The notes: generated by a model from the letters alone, not told the origin. A stretch of 64,000 nucleotides of DNA from Isoetes taiwanensis (GCA_021234155.1 JAJEKV010000040.1:3201799-3265798); one strand, 5' to 3'; positions 45,996-56,417 are shown, counted from the stretch's first letter. Numbers and translations: made by a program.

Positions 45996-46643
45996 TGTTG
46001 GATATGTTCATGTTACTTCTGTAAAAGACAGAGCTGGAAATGCAGTATGTATGCAGTCTTAGACACTCGCAGTTAACAAACAGGAGTCAGTATGAAGTGC
46101 AGGATCTATCTAGTCATGAGTGCACTAATCTGACAACAGGGTATCAAGTGTAAGAATCAAGGGGCATACATGGGCAAATCTAGGTATTCATGGTTGAACC
46201 TAGTATGGTTTAATATTAGGAGTTGTTAATGGTTAACTTGTTCAATGGTTAACATTAACATAATATTATGAACGGGCATGGTCGTTTTTGAAGAAGAGTG
46301 CATGTGGGATAATTGCAGATAAGCACGACGGTTATAGAATGCCGATTGTGGAGCCTTGCCGATCGGATTTCACAGGATAAGACGATGGGAGGATTCACAT
46401 TAGTGGGGGGGAACATGGCTGGATCTGCCAAGGGTCAGAAAGGATCGAATTGAAGTGTTAATTCGATGCCCGAGCTCTCGAATAATCCAATCCTACAGTA
46501 ATTCGTTGAATATTGAATGAACAGTGTTTTATAAGGTTTTGTGCAATGGTTGAAGGTTAACTATTGTGGCATAATAATAGTTCAAAGGAATAAGTGAAGT
46601 TGTATTTGAAAGATCTTCTAAGAGTTTTGCTTAAAGTTCCATT
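45996..46643 (+). repeat. Copia 3' LTR, main part
   Basis: Matches 41215-41860 closely; the match stops at 'ttaaagttccatt' because of the insertion that follows. The last 33 bases of the LTR are at 47758-47790. Confidence 0.95.
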
Positions 46644-47757
46644 CTTGCACTACGACTCGCATGAACACAACAACAGGCTTTTCATTCATCTCAGCAGTTT
46701 TTTCTACAATGGTATAGGGTGGGTAGCTGCACATCGCAGGCTACCCAAAAAATGAAAAACATAGGGAATATCCAGTTATAACACCTGGACCCCAAATAAA
46801 ATTGTGTGCTATAGATGTTGGCTAGCGTACCTGCCGAGAGTTTATCGCCGGGATTAAAAAACCCCGCCCTTTCGGGTTTTCAAGGAAAAACCCTAGCGAT
46901 AAAATCTCGGCAGGGGGCTTGGACAACGCAGGGCTGCTAAACGTTCCCAAAAAAACCCACGCTCCACGAGAATACCGAAGTCGCGCATCACCCCTGGACC
47001 TGCACATCACCAACAAAAACCAATAGAAAAAACCTCAAAAGAGAGGGCTGGTCACGCGTGCCACGCGACAAAAACAACATTTACACCTCAAAAGCGAGGG
47101 GCTGGTCCGCGCCGTGCCACGCGGCATATAACAAATATGAACATATAAATAACAATTTTAAGGGGGAAGGGTGGGGAGCCATGGATACCGGTGAGAGATG
47201 AGAAAGCGCCCGATGAAACGTCGATGAAGAACTCTGCAATAAGTAGCGATCCCCAACCCCGAAGAACGGCCTAGAAATGCATGCGCGATGCATGCATGCG
47301 GCGATGTATGCAATGCATGCATGCCCTCGGCAAGAATGGCGATTAAGCTTACGCCGAATCGATGGCATTCTTGCACTACGACTCGCATGAACACAACAAC
47401 AGCCCGATACCAGAGAACTTCAAATACTAGATCCGAGGAGAAAAGGTTGAAGATTGTCCTAGACTGGACAAAAGGGCAAAGATAGAAGAGGTTAGAAAGG
47501 ATAGGAAAGGCCAAGAAAGCGTAGCTCATGCAAGAAGAAGCCCCTCCTCCGCATGAGATCAAAGAATAGAAGCCATGGATACTGCTGAGAGATGAGAAAG
47601 CGCCGATGAAACGTCGATGAAGAACTCTGCAATAAGTAGCGATCCCCCAACCTGAAGAACGGCCTAGAAATGCATGTGATGCATGCATGCGACGCATGCA
47701 ATGCATGCATGCTCGTCTCGTGCAAGAATGCGATTCGCTACGCGAATCGATGGCATT
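46644..47757. mobile_element. Tandem hairpin-bearing insertion in the copia 3' LTR (Helentron-like?)
   Basis: The 1,114-bp insert is flanked by ATT on both sides, and comparison with the 5' LTR shows no clear longer TSD. It is a tandem of two units. Both start 'cattcttgcactacgactcg' (46640, 47366), and both end with a ~190-base block (47177-47369, 47571-47757) finishing 'cgaatcgatggcatt'. A perfect palindrome 'cgattcgctacgcgaatcg' sits 8 bases from the right end. Near that end the complement of the left terminus appears ('gtgcaagaatg'). Terminal inverted similarity, a hairpin near one end, tandem copies and no TSD are reminiscent of Helentron/Helitron2 elements; no Rep/helicase is encoded. 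Frames here are products of GCATGCAT repeats. Confidence 0.6.
46831..46913 (-). other. Conserved stem-loop, copy 3
   Basis: Arms CTGCCGAGAGTTTATCGC (46831-46848) and GCGATAAAATCTCGGCAG (46896-46913) pair at 17 of 18 positions and enclose the same core as 38161-38206 ('aaaaaaccccgccc', 'gggttttcaaggaaaaaccc'). The arms have a different sequence from the copy at 38149. Confidence 0.8.
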
Positions 47758-47790
47758 AGAATCAACTACAACTCATAAGGTTCTCTAACA
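47758..47790 (+). repeat. Copia 3' LTR, terminal 33 bases
   Basis: 'agaatcaactacaactcata' onward to 'tctaaca' equals the end of the 5' LTR (41864-41896) with one change, then TSD TTGAA. Confidence 0.93.
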
Positions 47791-47907
47791 TTGAATATGT
47801 CTATAATACATTACAGATGTTATGTACTTTGTTCACCCATCCCAACACCATCCCCAAGGCCCTGAAGGGGCCAAAATGTTTTTTAGTTAACACAAACCAT
47901 TACATCT

Positions 47908-48240
47908 AACACTTTCAAATTAAAGTCCCCTTAAAACCGCCTTCGGTTTGGATGCATATTCACATGGGGGATGATGTAGAGCAGCGAGAGCCCCTTTCAA
48001 ACTCCCTAAAATAGTATAATACATGTATAAAATCAACACCATCTAATATATTGCCTCAAATATTATAATATTCTGTAAGTCTTGCTATACAAAGATAAAA
48101 ACTTGTAATGAAAGCACAAACCATACGGTCCAAATCAAGGCATAACTCGTGAATATGCCCACCCAACGACTCTTGTTGCCCAGAGTGAATATGCACCCAA
48201 ACCAAAGGGGGTTTTAAAGGGAATTTAATTTAAAAGTGTT
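47908..48240. mobile_element. MITE with ~55-bp terminal inverted repeats
   Basis: The left arm 47908-47962 ('aacactttcaaattaaag' ... 'gcatattcac') and right arm 48185-48240 ('gtgaatatgcacccaaacc' ... 'aaaagtgtt') are inverted copies. The total is 333 bp with no coding capacity. A related copy lies at 59693-60139. Sequence before 47908 back to about 47835 is also shared, so the element or its host repeat may be longer. Confidence 0.8.
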
Positions 48241-48367
48241 GGGAACATCATCAATATGGACTAAACTTATTTGCACGGTCTCTTGCCTTATACGCAAGAG
48301 AAAAGTACCTAAAGCTATCAAGTAGGCTTCTGTCACAAATATCACATGTTTTAATAACCCCTTTGGC

Positions 48368-49420
48368 ATGCTTTGGTTGTGGTCTTCCATTCAGAATCAC
48401 CAGTCGTACACTATTAATAATGTAAACGTGTACAAAGGAGATTACCACCATCTTTTGCATGAGGACAATAAGAAGCGCTCCATGTGTCAAGCTGGATTTC
48501 GTAAAAACCACAATACTCTTGATCATGCTATGGCACTCCGTGTAATGGTGGAAAAAGCGAAGGCACCAAATTCAGCACTTTATGTAGCATTTATTGATTT
48601 TACCAAAGCCTTCGACACAATGCCTAGAAGGGGATTAGGCGAGAGAATGCAGCAGATTGGGGCTCCAGAAGAGCTTAGAAGGGCTGTGTCTCAATTGTAT
48701 TCGGAAGTCTTAATTAAATTGTCCCACGAAATGGATGCACTGGTCAAGAATACGATTGGTGTTCGGCAAGGGTTCCCTCTCTCACCAACACTCTTTGGTT
48801 TGTATATTGATGAACTAGATGATTGGATGAAAGCACATTCATTTGCTGGGACACGATTAGGGGCTTACATCATTCAATTACTGCTTTATGCTGATGATGT
48901 GGTATTGCTAGCTAATAAGAGACAGGTGCTGCAAGCCCACTTAGATCATTTGAGGTGGTTTTGTGAGCTGAAACAAATGAAGGTGAACATTAGCAAGTCA
49001 AAGATCATGATATTTGGTACGCGGGATAGGGAGGCATTCTTTTATGATGGGCAGGATATTGAAATAGTAGAGTGCTTCAAGTACCTAGGCATAGACTTCT
49101 CTGCTAAGTACACTTGGAAAGACTGCGTAAAGAGGAGAGTTACAGGTGGGAAAATGGCATTGTATAGCATGCAAACTAAATGCTCCAGGGTTTCTCTCCA
49201 TGGTTGGACGCTTAAGAAGATGCTTTTTAAAACACTGGTTCAATCCGTGTTGCTGTATGGTGTACCTATATGGCGGCCCAATACTTCTGATAAGCTTTGG
49301 GGACAGATTGAAGCGGTCCAGAAATTGTTTTTGCACCAGGAGTTGGGCATAAAAAACCAATCGCCATATGCTATTATTTTAGCGGAAGCAGGTATGTTCC
49401 CTCTCCTGCTTACATTATGA
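48368..49420 (+). pseudogene. LINE reverse transcriptase (non-L1 type), N- and C-truncated
   Basis: An open frame of 350 codons with RT blocks: 'CQAGFRKNHNTLDHAM', 'YVAFIDFTKAFDTMPR' (first catalytic Asp), 'GVRQGFPLSPTLFGLYID', 'LLLYADDVVLLAN' (YADD), 'KSKIMIFGTRDRE' and 'KYLGIDFSAKYTW', then a thumb-like part. It lacks an upstream endonuclease and the C-terminal zf domain. The gagging 'DFTKAFDT' and 'VLLYGVPIW' style differs from the L1-like elements and agrees with the family whose C-terminal tail lies at 38399-38596. Confidence 0.88.
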
Positions 49421-49976
49421 AATGGAACCCTCTTTACATTCCAGGAAACTTCTCTACCATTGCCACCACAACCTGGGTTTCTTGCCCGAATTTGCCTCCA
49501 TTATTTTGGACAAATAACCACCTTAAGGCAATTGGTGAATGTTTGGGGAAGTTATTCATATTTCCATCCCTCAAATTGATTTTCCTTCCATTTGTATTAT
49601 GAAGGAAATTAATTCCAACTGGGAGAAGTTTATTGGTTCAAGAATTGATGAGGACTCCTTTCTGGACATCAAGATCAGTTATTCTAAAACCCCTATCATT
49701 GAGCCTAAAAAAGATAATTTGAATTCCAAGGGGAAAGATCCTATGTTTCAAACTCAAGGAAGGAAGGAATGGATCCCTAAAAAGGATCTGAAAAAAGAAC
49801 ATAATCTTGAGAAAGGTGAATGCAGCAAAGTTAATGATAAAGAGGTAAAGGTAATTGTTCCAGCCCAACTATGCATCCCCTGGAAAGATCAGAAGAGTAA
49901 TAATATGGTTGGCAGCAATGTGATCATTGAAGAAATTATTGAAGACATTGATATCTCTGATTTAAACAAAAATTAA
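49421..49976 (+). pseudogene. L1-like LINE ORF1 remnant (DUF4283-like)
   Basis: The frames 49417-49602 ('WVSCPNLPPLFWTNNHLK', 'IGECLGKLF') and 49539-49976 are two frames of the typical plant L1 ORF1 'W..L..LP...W....L..IG..LG' region, followed by a Lys/Glu-rich hinge. A frameshift splits them and the 5' part is missing. Confidence 0.7.
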
Positions 49977-50192
49977 GATTCAAATATTCATAGTGATGAT
50001 CCCTATGAGAGTGATAACTCTGGATTATCTGAGCAGGCTTATCTTGAATATATTATTGACAAAGACCTGCAAAGAGAAGAAAGGCTTCATCCATGGCAAA
50101 TTGTTTTTATCATAGAAAAAAGAAAAACAACAAAAATCAGACCCCTGAGCCATCGAGAAGAAGCTCAAGGAAATCTAAAAAAACTGATTTCT

Positions 50193-52400
50193 ATGGATAT
50201 TGATCTTAGATGTGTGACCTGGAATCTTCAAGGCATCAATTCTAATGTTAAAAGAGATAGATTAAAGGTTTGTCTTTCTACTATAAAAGCTGACATATTT
50301 TTCTTTCAGGAACATAAGCTTCATGATGAGGATTTCGAAAAATTAATTTCCTTTGCTTTGCCTTCTAATTTTAAGCTTTGGGCTTTAAAAGCTAACAATT
50401 CTTCTGCAGGCATTTCTATAGCTTGGAGTGAAAAACTCAATATCTCTAACATTCAAATGATGAATGCTAGCTGTGGCAGGTGGCAGATTCTCCATGGGGA
50501 TATTAATCTCAAAAAGTTTGCTTTTGTCAATATTTATGCTCAGCATCAGCCTAGTGAAAGGAGCTCCATGTGGAATTGCATTAGAAACAGTCTGGATAGG
50601 ATCCCCTATGATAATTGCATTATGGCAGGTGACTTTAACATGGTCACTCATGACTTCATGAGAAGCATCAATTACAGGCCTCTTACTAATCAAGAAGCAA
50701 ATTCTTGGAATCATCTTCTCTCCAGCCATGATCTCAAGCTTGCTAGAACTCAGCCCAATTCCTTCAGTTGGTCCAATCATAGAGCTAATGACCCCATTCT
50801 TTGTATGCATGATAGATTCTATGTGAGTGAGCACATTTGGCATAGCTGTGACAGGGTGTCTAACCTTAATGGCTTTACCATTTCTGATCATTTCCCCCAG
50901 CTCATTCAAATTAATGGTAACCCCATTATTACCAGGAGGCATTCTTTCTTTAAGTTGAATGTTTCTTTGCTCCAGCATGAAAGTTTTCTTCAAGAATTCG
51001 AGCTGATTTACAATAGCATCCCCAAGCCCACTACTCATTTGGGATGGATGAATTGGTGGGTTCTCACCTCCAAAAACATCAAAGGATGGCTTAAGAATTG
51101 GGGCAAGCAGATTCATATCCAAGGTAAGAAGTATCTTGAAGACCTTAGAGCTGAGCTTCAGTCTTGTCCTCAAGAGCATCAAGATGAAATCAAACTGAAA
51201 ATTGAAAAGGAGGAAATCAAGATTGCTAAAGGTTGGCAGCTTAAGGCCAAAATTAGAGAGCTCAAGGATGATGAAAGATCCAATTCCAAGTATTTCTTCA
51301 TCAAAGCTAAAAGCAAAGCAAAAAGAAATCACATTTATAGTATTCAAGCTGAGGGTATGACTCAAGCTTCGAGGACATTGACCTCAAAAAAGTCAAGTAC
51401 CAATCATTTTGTTAAGATTATGGGTACTAACCATGATTTCTCCGTTGAAATGGATGAGTTCATTCACATGCAAAATGTTATTCAAGATCATCATAATGAC
51501 ACTTTGATAGCTCCCTTTACTAAAGAGGAACTCTTCACAAGTGTCTCAGGTATAGAAAATGGTAAGACACCAGGGCCAGATGGCCTCCCTGCTGAATTTT
51601 TTAAAAAGACTTGGGGCATCATTGGTTCTGACATTACTAATCTGTGCAATGAGTTTTTGATGCTTAGATCCATGGATTGCAGGATCAATACCAGTCTCAT
51701 CACCCTTATTCCCAAGATAGAGGAGCCTACTACCTTTTCTGAATACATGCCTATTTCCCTCACTAATGTGGTGTATAAGATTATCTCTGCCACCATTGCC
51801 TCCAGATTGAAGCAGATCCTTAATATGGTCATCTCCAACAACCAGTCAGCTTATCTCAAAGATAGATTTATCTTGGACAATGTAGTAATGGCCAACATTG
51901 GTATGAATTGGGCTAAGGAAACCAAGCAAAATATTGGCCTGCTCAAGCTAGATATCACCAAAGCTTTTGATACGGTTTTCTTGGAAATTTTAATCAAATG
52001 TTGTCATAAGATGGGATTTTCTCATGATGTAACTAGCATGTTTTTAGCCATTCTAAAGAACTCCAGATCTTCTGTCCTTATCAATGGTGAGTGCAGTCCC
52101 TTCTTCGAGATCAAAAGAGGAGTGAAACAAGGCTGTCCTTTGGCTCCTTTCCTCTTCCTCATAGTTATGGAAGCTTTAAGCAGTGCCCTCAAGAAATCTG
52201 AAAATGATGGCAAAATTAATGGCTTGAAGCTCCCGTGACGATCGGTATTTCTTAATGCTCATTTTGCAGATGACACTGGAGGAGGCCTCAATCATCAATG
52301 CCCAAGAGCTGCTTCATAAGTTTGGCAACACTTCTGGATGTAAGATCAACCCTACCAAGTCTATGTTGATGGCATATAATCAGGTGACAGGGCAGAATTC
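50193..52400 (+). pseudogene. L1-like LINE ORF2: endonuclease and reverse transcriptase
   Basis: The 681-codon frame from 50193 opens with an AP endonuclease-like domain: 'VTWNLQGINSN', 'FFFQEHKL' (catalytic Glu), 'MAGDFNMV' and 'TISDHFPQL' (usually SDH). RT follows: 'NGKTPGPDGLPAEFF', 'ISLTNVVYKI', 'LLKLDITKAFDTV', 'GVKQGCPLAPFLF'. The frame stops at 52238; the next RT block ('HFADDT') is in another frame just after, and sequence ends near 52400 at a MITE. So it is 3'-truncated. A 326-codon antisense frame (50385-51365) is a shadow. Confidence 0.92.
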
Positions 52401-52410
52401 TGCTCATATA

Positions 52411-52821
52411 CCAATCAGAAAACAGAATTGATAATCCAGTCAGCAAAACAGTTATAACTAACTCACTGGATCACATTTTCTAGCATAAGTGTTGATAGAA
52501 AAGTCTAAATGAGCTTTTGTTTGGTGCAATAGATAGATCTCATTGAGATCTTTCCAATCTTGGGTGGTTTGCATATCTTTTAGCTCCGTAAGATAATAAA
52601 AAATGGTAAAAATCATATTTTTTGGAGTTTTGACAATCATAAGTGGTTAAAATATGTGCAAAGCACCTAAGGTTGGAAAGATCTCAACGAGATCTATCTA
52701 TTGCACTAAACGAGAGATCATTTGGACTTTTATATCAACAGTTATGCTAGAGAATGTGATCCAGTGAGTTAGTTATAACAGTTTTGCTGATTGGACCCGA
52801 CAGGCTCTGATTTCTGATTGG
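52411..52821. mobile_element. Fold-back MITE (411 bp) with TA target duplication
   Basis: CCAATCAGAAA at 52411 and its complement TTTCTGATTGG ending at 52821 bound two arms of roughly 180-190 bases that pair over most of their length ('gttataactaactcactgga' appears in both orientations). TA lies on both sides (52409-52410, 52822-52823), as for Tc1/mariner-related Stowaway-like elements. Confidence 0.85.
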
Positions 52822-52823
52822 TA

Positions 52824-53402
52824 GTTCATTTATCTTCATTTGGCTTAGTTGGCATGATTTGAAGGCCCTTTTGTAATTTAAAAAAAACCCTAATGTGTAA
52901 AGGGACCAGAACCATTTTTAAAATTTTTAAAATTCGATTGTTGGAATTCCAGTTTCCGTTCCGAATTTTGGGCCTAAGTTCCCGTTCCCATTCTCATTCC
53001 CGTTCCAGATAGCTATGGTTTCGGCTGTATTCAATTGACTTTAATAGCCTTGCATGTAAGGGTCAAACTAATTTTGACACTTCTACCCTGAAAAACCCTT
53101 TTATGTAATTTAAATTATGCATTCTTTGATATGAGACAGATGGTAGCATTTTTGAAAATTTAAGCATTTTTTTGCTTTTGTAAAGGTTAACTGCACATGA
53201 GGCTCCATACATGGGATTAATAGTTTGATGATATTTTTTGTGAGTTGTTTAGGTAGCATTTTCGAAACATTTAAGCATTTTTCTGCTTTTATAAATGGTC
53301 AACTCACACGCGAGGCTCCATACATGAGATTAATAGTTTGATGATTGACATTTTTGTGAGTTGTTTCAGTACGGATTTTGCACTGGATATTTTTTGCACC
53401 TA
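52824..53402. other. Intergenic with a 110-bp tandem repeat
   Basis: Units 53141-53250 and 53251-53367 are tandem copies ('ggtagcatttt' to 'tgagttgttt'). The rest is unrecognised. Confidence 0.7.
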
Positions 53403-53419
53403 AAAACTTTGGCATTGTT

Positions 53420-53702
53420 TTTTTTTTTTGAAGAACTGTGTCATCAATATATTAAAAGAATGGTAATGTTACAACGCAAGTGAGGAGGAAGGAGAACTGC
53501 CCCAAAGAGACAGCGATACCTGGACACTCCACAACAAACTCACAGAAAACCTGCAACTCTACTGCTGTACAAACCGACCATCACCATCTACAACACCCAA
53601 GAAGTCCCGCCAAATGGCAAACTTACCGCTCCACTAATCCCGGGAACACCAGAAAGCTTTGAAATAGCTTGTACCTGAGTCGAGGAATCAGAGAGGCTGC
53701 AG
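53420..53702 (-). mobile_element. 5'-truncated LINE 3' end with 17-bp target-site duplication
   Basis: 283 bases starting with a T run (poly(A) tail on the minus strand) and equivalent, in opposite orientation, to 55250-55500. The duplication 'aaaactttggcattgtt' flanks it exactly at 53403-53419 and 53703-53719. Confidence 0.95.
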
Positions 53703-53719
53703 AAAACTTTGGCATTGTT

Positions 53720-54309
53720 ATATACAGGACGAACCTTTTTACCACCCGCCGCAGTAAATTTCTTGTTGTTTTATTTTATTCAGGTAGTGGATCAACTTTA
53801 ACATTTTGTTTAAAAAATGGAGATGCTAGTTTTTTTTTTTTTTTTTTTTTTTAAAAATAGTATGTAGCCCTAAAGATTACATGTCAGGCAAAATGGAAAA
53901 CTTTTTTGAAAAAAAATTTGGTGCGGTGGTGAAATTTTGAGGTAAACTTACACTCTTCAAATGCCCATGTAATTACTGAAAACTCCAGTTGTGGACCATT
54001 GGAGAAATACATCCTGATCCAAATAGAGAAGTTTCGCATTCTTGGTTGGTGCCGGACATAGCCATGAACCCCCTCCCTATACTAACCCTAAGAATAGATG
54101 GCTCTGATCAAATTCGAATTGCATCATTTTAGGAGACCGCCTTATTTGTCAACCACATCATGTTTGAACAACAAAAAAAAAATAAATAAAATAAAAATAC
54201 ACGGGGGTTTTTGTGGACTTAATGAATCATACTGAGGGAAAAGAATGCAGAGTTTTTCTGATTTCATGCTGGTTCAAACATGACTTGTAGTTATTAAATA
54301 AGGCGCTCG
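53720..54309. other. Intergenic; T tract and a small inverted repeat
   Basis: A T run lies at about 53831-53852. Segments 54138-54172 and 54270-54307 are inverted copies ('ccgccttatttgtcaa...' and 'gttcaaacatga...'), a possible ~170-bp MITE whose right edge touches the Mutator-like element. Confidence 0.5.
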
Positions 54310-54318
54310 TATTTTATT

Positions 54319-54503
54319 GGGAAATTTACCAAAATAACCTTAATTGTTCACTTAATTCCCAAAAAGCCCTTTGTATTTTTTAAATTCCCAAAATGCCCTT
54401 AATTCTTAAGTATTTTTCCAAATAGCTCTTTGTATTATAAAAACATCAAAAAATACGTTTTCACAATAGATGGTCATTCTTTACACAGGGAAGTGTTTTT
54501 CAC
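54319..54503 (+). repeat. MULE left terminal inverted repeat
   Basis: Runs from 'gggaaatttaccaaaataac' to 'acagggaagtgtttttcac'; complement found at 60590-60774. Confidence 0.93.
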
Positions 54504-54543
54504 AAGTCACAAGAATTTGAAACCTGTTCAACTCATTTGCTAA

Positions 54544-54747
54544 TCATATGCTGGAGCTATTTATCCACCAGATACTGAACTTCTTGAAAATAATGAAATG
54601 CTACCATCTACAACACATCGTCCACCTAGCATGCCTAAAAGGAAACAATATAGGAGAGAAGATAGGGATAGAGAAAAGCGTGTATACAAGTGCACACGCT
54701 GTGGTAATGGTGGCCATAATGAACGGAGTTGCAGAAATCCTATTTGA
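54544..54747 (+). pseudogene. MULE transposase C-terminal fragment (CCHC zinc knuckle)
   Basis: The frame reads 'SYAGAIYPPDTELLE', a basic 'HRPPSMPKRKQYRRE' and the knuckle 'CTRCGNGGHNERSC' before a stop. This is the typical MuDR/MULE order (YxxxIxPxP, RPPGRPKK, CxxCgxxGHNxxtC). The catalytic DDE domain is missing: the fragment begins 40 bases from the left TIR, so the N-terminal part was deleted. Confidence 0.8.
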
Positions 54748-54789
54748 TATTTCTATTGCATATTTTGTCTTAATGTGATGTGCCAAAAT

Positions 54790-55510
54790 TCATGACACAC
54801 TGCCCCCTTCAGGCAAGTGGTCTCTGCAGCTTCCGGGTTCTCGATGGCACTCGGTTTGGACGTGGACATGGAGTTCACTTCCCCCACCGAAGGTTAGGGT
54901 GCTTCTGTGGCAGGTGGTGCACCGCTGTATCAGGGTGAATGCCCTTGTGAGTCAGTTTAGGCCGGGTGTGAGCCCTCTCTGCCCTTGTTGTGGCCTTCGT
55001 CGTGAGACTGTGGAACATTGTCTGGTTTTATGCCCTCATTTGCAGGCTGCCTGGGATTGGGTTAGGGCTCTGTTTCAGGTGAGATTGACTAGCCGGCCAT
55101 TCTTTGCTTCATGTGTATCTGGTGCTTGGCCGCTCTTGCGGCAACAAGCCTTGCATCCGTCGTGGCTTGGTTGGTGTGGCTGATTTGGAAGGCGGCGGTT
55201 GTGGATCTTTCGGGGGATTCAGACTGCGGCCTCTCTCGATTCCTCGACTCAGGTACAAGCTATTTCAAAGCTTTCTGGTGTTCCCGGGATTAGTAGAGCG
55301 GAAGTTTGCCATTTGGCGGGACTTCTTGGGTGTTGTAGATGGTGATAGTCAGTTTGTACAGCAGTAGAGGTGCAGTTTTTCTGTGAGTTTGTTGTGGAGT
55401 GTCGAGGTATCGCTGTCTCTTTGGGGCAGTTCTCCTTCCTCCTCACTTGCTTTGTAACATTAGCATTCTTTTAATATATTGATGACACAGTTCTTCAAAA
55501 AAAAAAAAAC
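54790..55510 (+). mobile_element. L1-like LINE 3' end (zf-RVT), inside the MULE
   Basis: The frame 54899-55183 gives 'LLWQVVHRCIRVNALVSQ', 'CPCCGLRRETVEHCLVLC' and 'WDWVRALFQVRLTS'. After a shift, 'LVWLIWKAAVVD' follows, then the 3' UTR shared with 53420-53702 and an A run at 55497-55509. It is GC-richer than its surroundings, suggesting a recent insertion. TSD was not resolved. Confidence 0.88.
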
Positions 55511-55550
55511 TAGTCAAAAGCACGTTTGATTACTTTGCATAATAAATTGT

Positions 55551-55766
55551 AGGATATGATCAGAGCTCGATCTGATCAGAAACTAGTTTTTTTGTCAGAG
55601 CCCTTAGAATCATCACCGGTTATTACGTATATTTTGATTTCTAGCACTTTTCTTTGGCTTTGTAGGATATGGTTAGAGCTCGATCTGATCGAAAACCAGT
55701 TGTTCTGTCGGAGCCCCTAGATTCATCACTGGGTATTACCCAAACTTTATTTTCTAGCGTTTTTGT
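55551..55766 (+). repeat. Tandem repeat, 2 x ~113 bp
   Basis: 'aggatatgatcagagctcga' (55551) recurs as 'aggatatggttagagctcga' (55664), with 'cagagcc' and 'tcatcac' following in register. Confidence 0.85.
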
Positions 55767-56178
55767 TTTGTCGTCGAAGGGGTTTTGTAGCTGCGGCAAC
55801 AAAGATTTATTCAATGGATAAACTTATGGTTAAAAGTCCCCAAGCAAATGCTGCTTTCACACATTTCTGTAGTTGAATCTGTCATTCGTCAGGTAATAGC
55901 TTAGTCGCTTGATTAAGATATTGTTTACCACATTAACCTTTTCATGGTAGATAAGGTTAGTACTTGTTGAGATGCCTTTTGTAATGCTATGAACATAAGT
56001 GAACCAATCTTTGAAAAATTGTCTATTTCTGATACACTAGGTCTAGATCAATAAGTTTCAATAGATCTGCTTCTGTTTATATTTATATATTTAATGTTTA
56101 CGCTTTGTTTTTCTACAATTTAAAAATAATTCTGCAATTTCTTTATACATTAAAATGTTCTCAATGTTCACTTTTTAG

Positions 56179-56335
56179 GAACCGAAAGAACGGATTCCGA
56201 CCAGACAGAATGGTTATGTCAAATCGATGCAAAATGTCTTCACCAATGAAGAGATATTAGGCATTTTAAAACATCTTGTGGCCTTTCATGATGAGATGGC
56301 ACTGCTAGAAAACTGTAGCTTCTTGAATTACACAG
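56179..56335 (+). pseudogene. Exon-like fragment of an unidentified gene in the MULE
   Basis: An open stretch (starts 'EPKERIPTRQNGYVKSM', includes 'NEEILGILKHLVAFHDE') is bounded by consensus splice sites 'ctttttag|g' and 'acacag|gtatg'. A possible next exon ('VNEEAMHDLMKTLPSI') follows 'caacag' at 56467, but the phases do not join cleanly. I do not recognise the protein. It is likely a captured gene fragment. Confidence 0.45.
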
Positions 56336-56352
56336 GTATGTTGTACCTAACA

Positions 56353-56417
56353 AATAGAATAGAATAGAATAGAATAGAATAGAATAGAATAGAATAGAAT
56401 AGAATAGAATAGAATAG
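56353..56417. repeat. Microsatellite (AGAAT)n
   Basis: About 13 copies of AGAAT in a pure run. Confidence 0.97.

Larger units (their letters stand above)
41215..47790 (+). mobile_element. Ty1/copia LTR retrotransposon, nearly complete, 3' LTR interrupted
   Basis: The element starts TGTTGGATATG at 41215 and ends ..TCTAACA at 47790, flanked by the 5-bp TSD TTGAA (41210-41214 and 47791-47795). It has a 682-bp 5' LTR, a tRNA-Met-type PBS, a gag-pol frame in the order gag, protease, integrase, RT, RNase H (Ty1/Pseudoviridae order), a polypurine tract, and a 3' LTR split by a 1.1 kb insertion. LTRs differ at several percent of positions, so insertion is moderately old. Confidence 0.96.

Noticed and set aside
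47158-47725. Met/His/Ala-rich open frames (182 codons and others)
   Set aside because: They arise from GCATGCAT repeats in the tandem insertion; no domain and poor start context.
50385-51365. Antisense open frame of 326 codons
   Set aside because: It lies exactly opposite the LINE endonuclease/RT frame, which has all family motifs; the antisense product has none.
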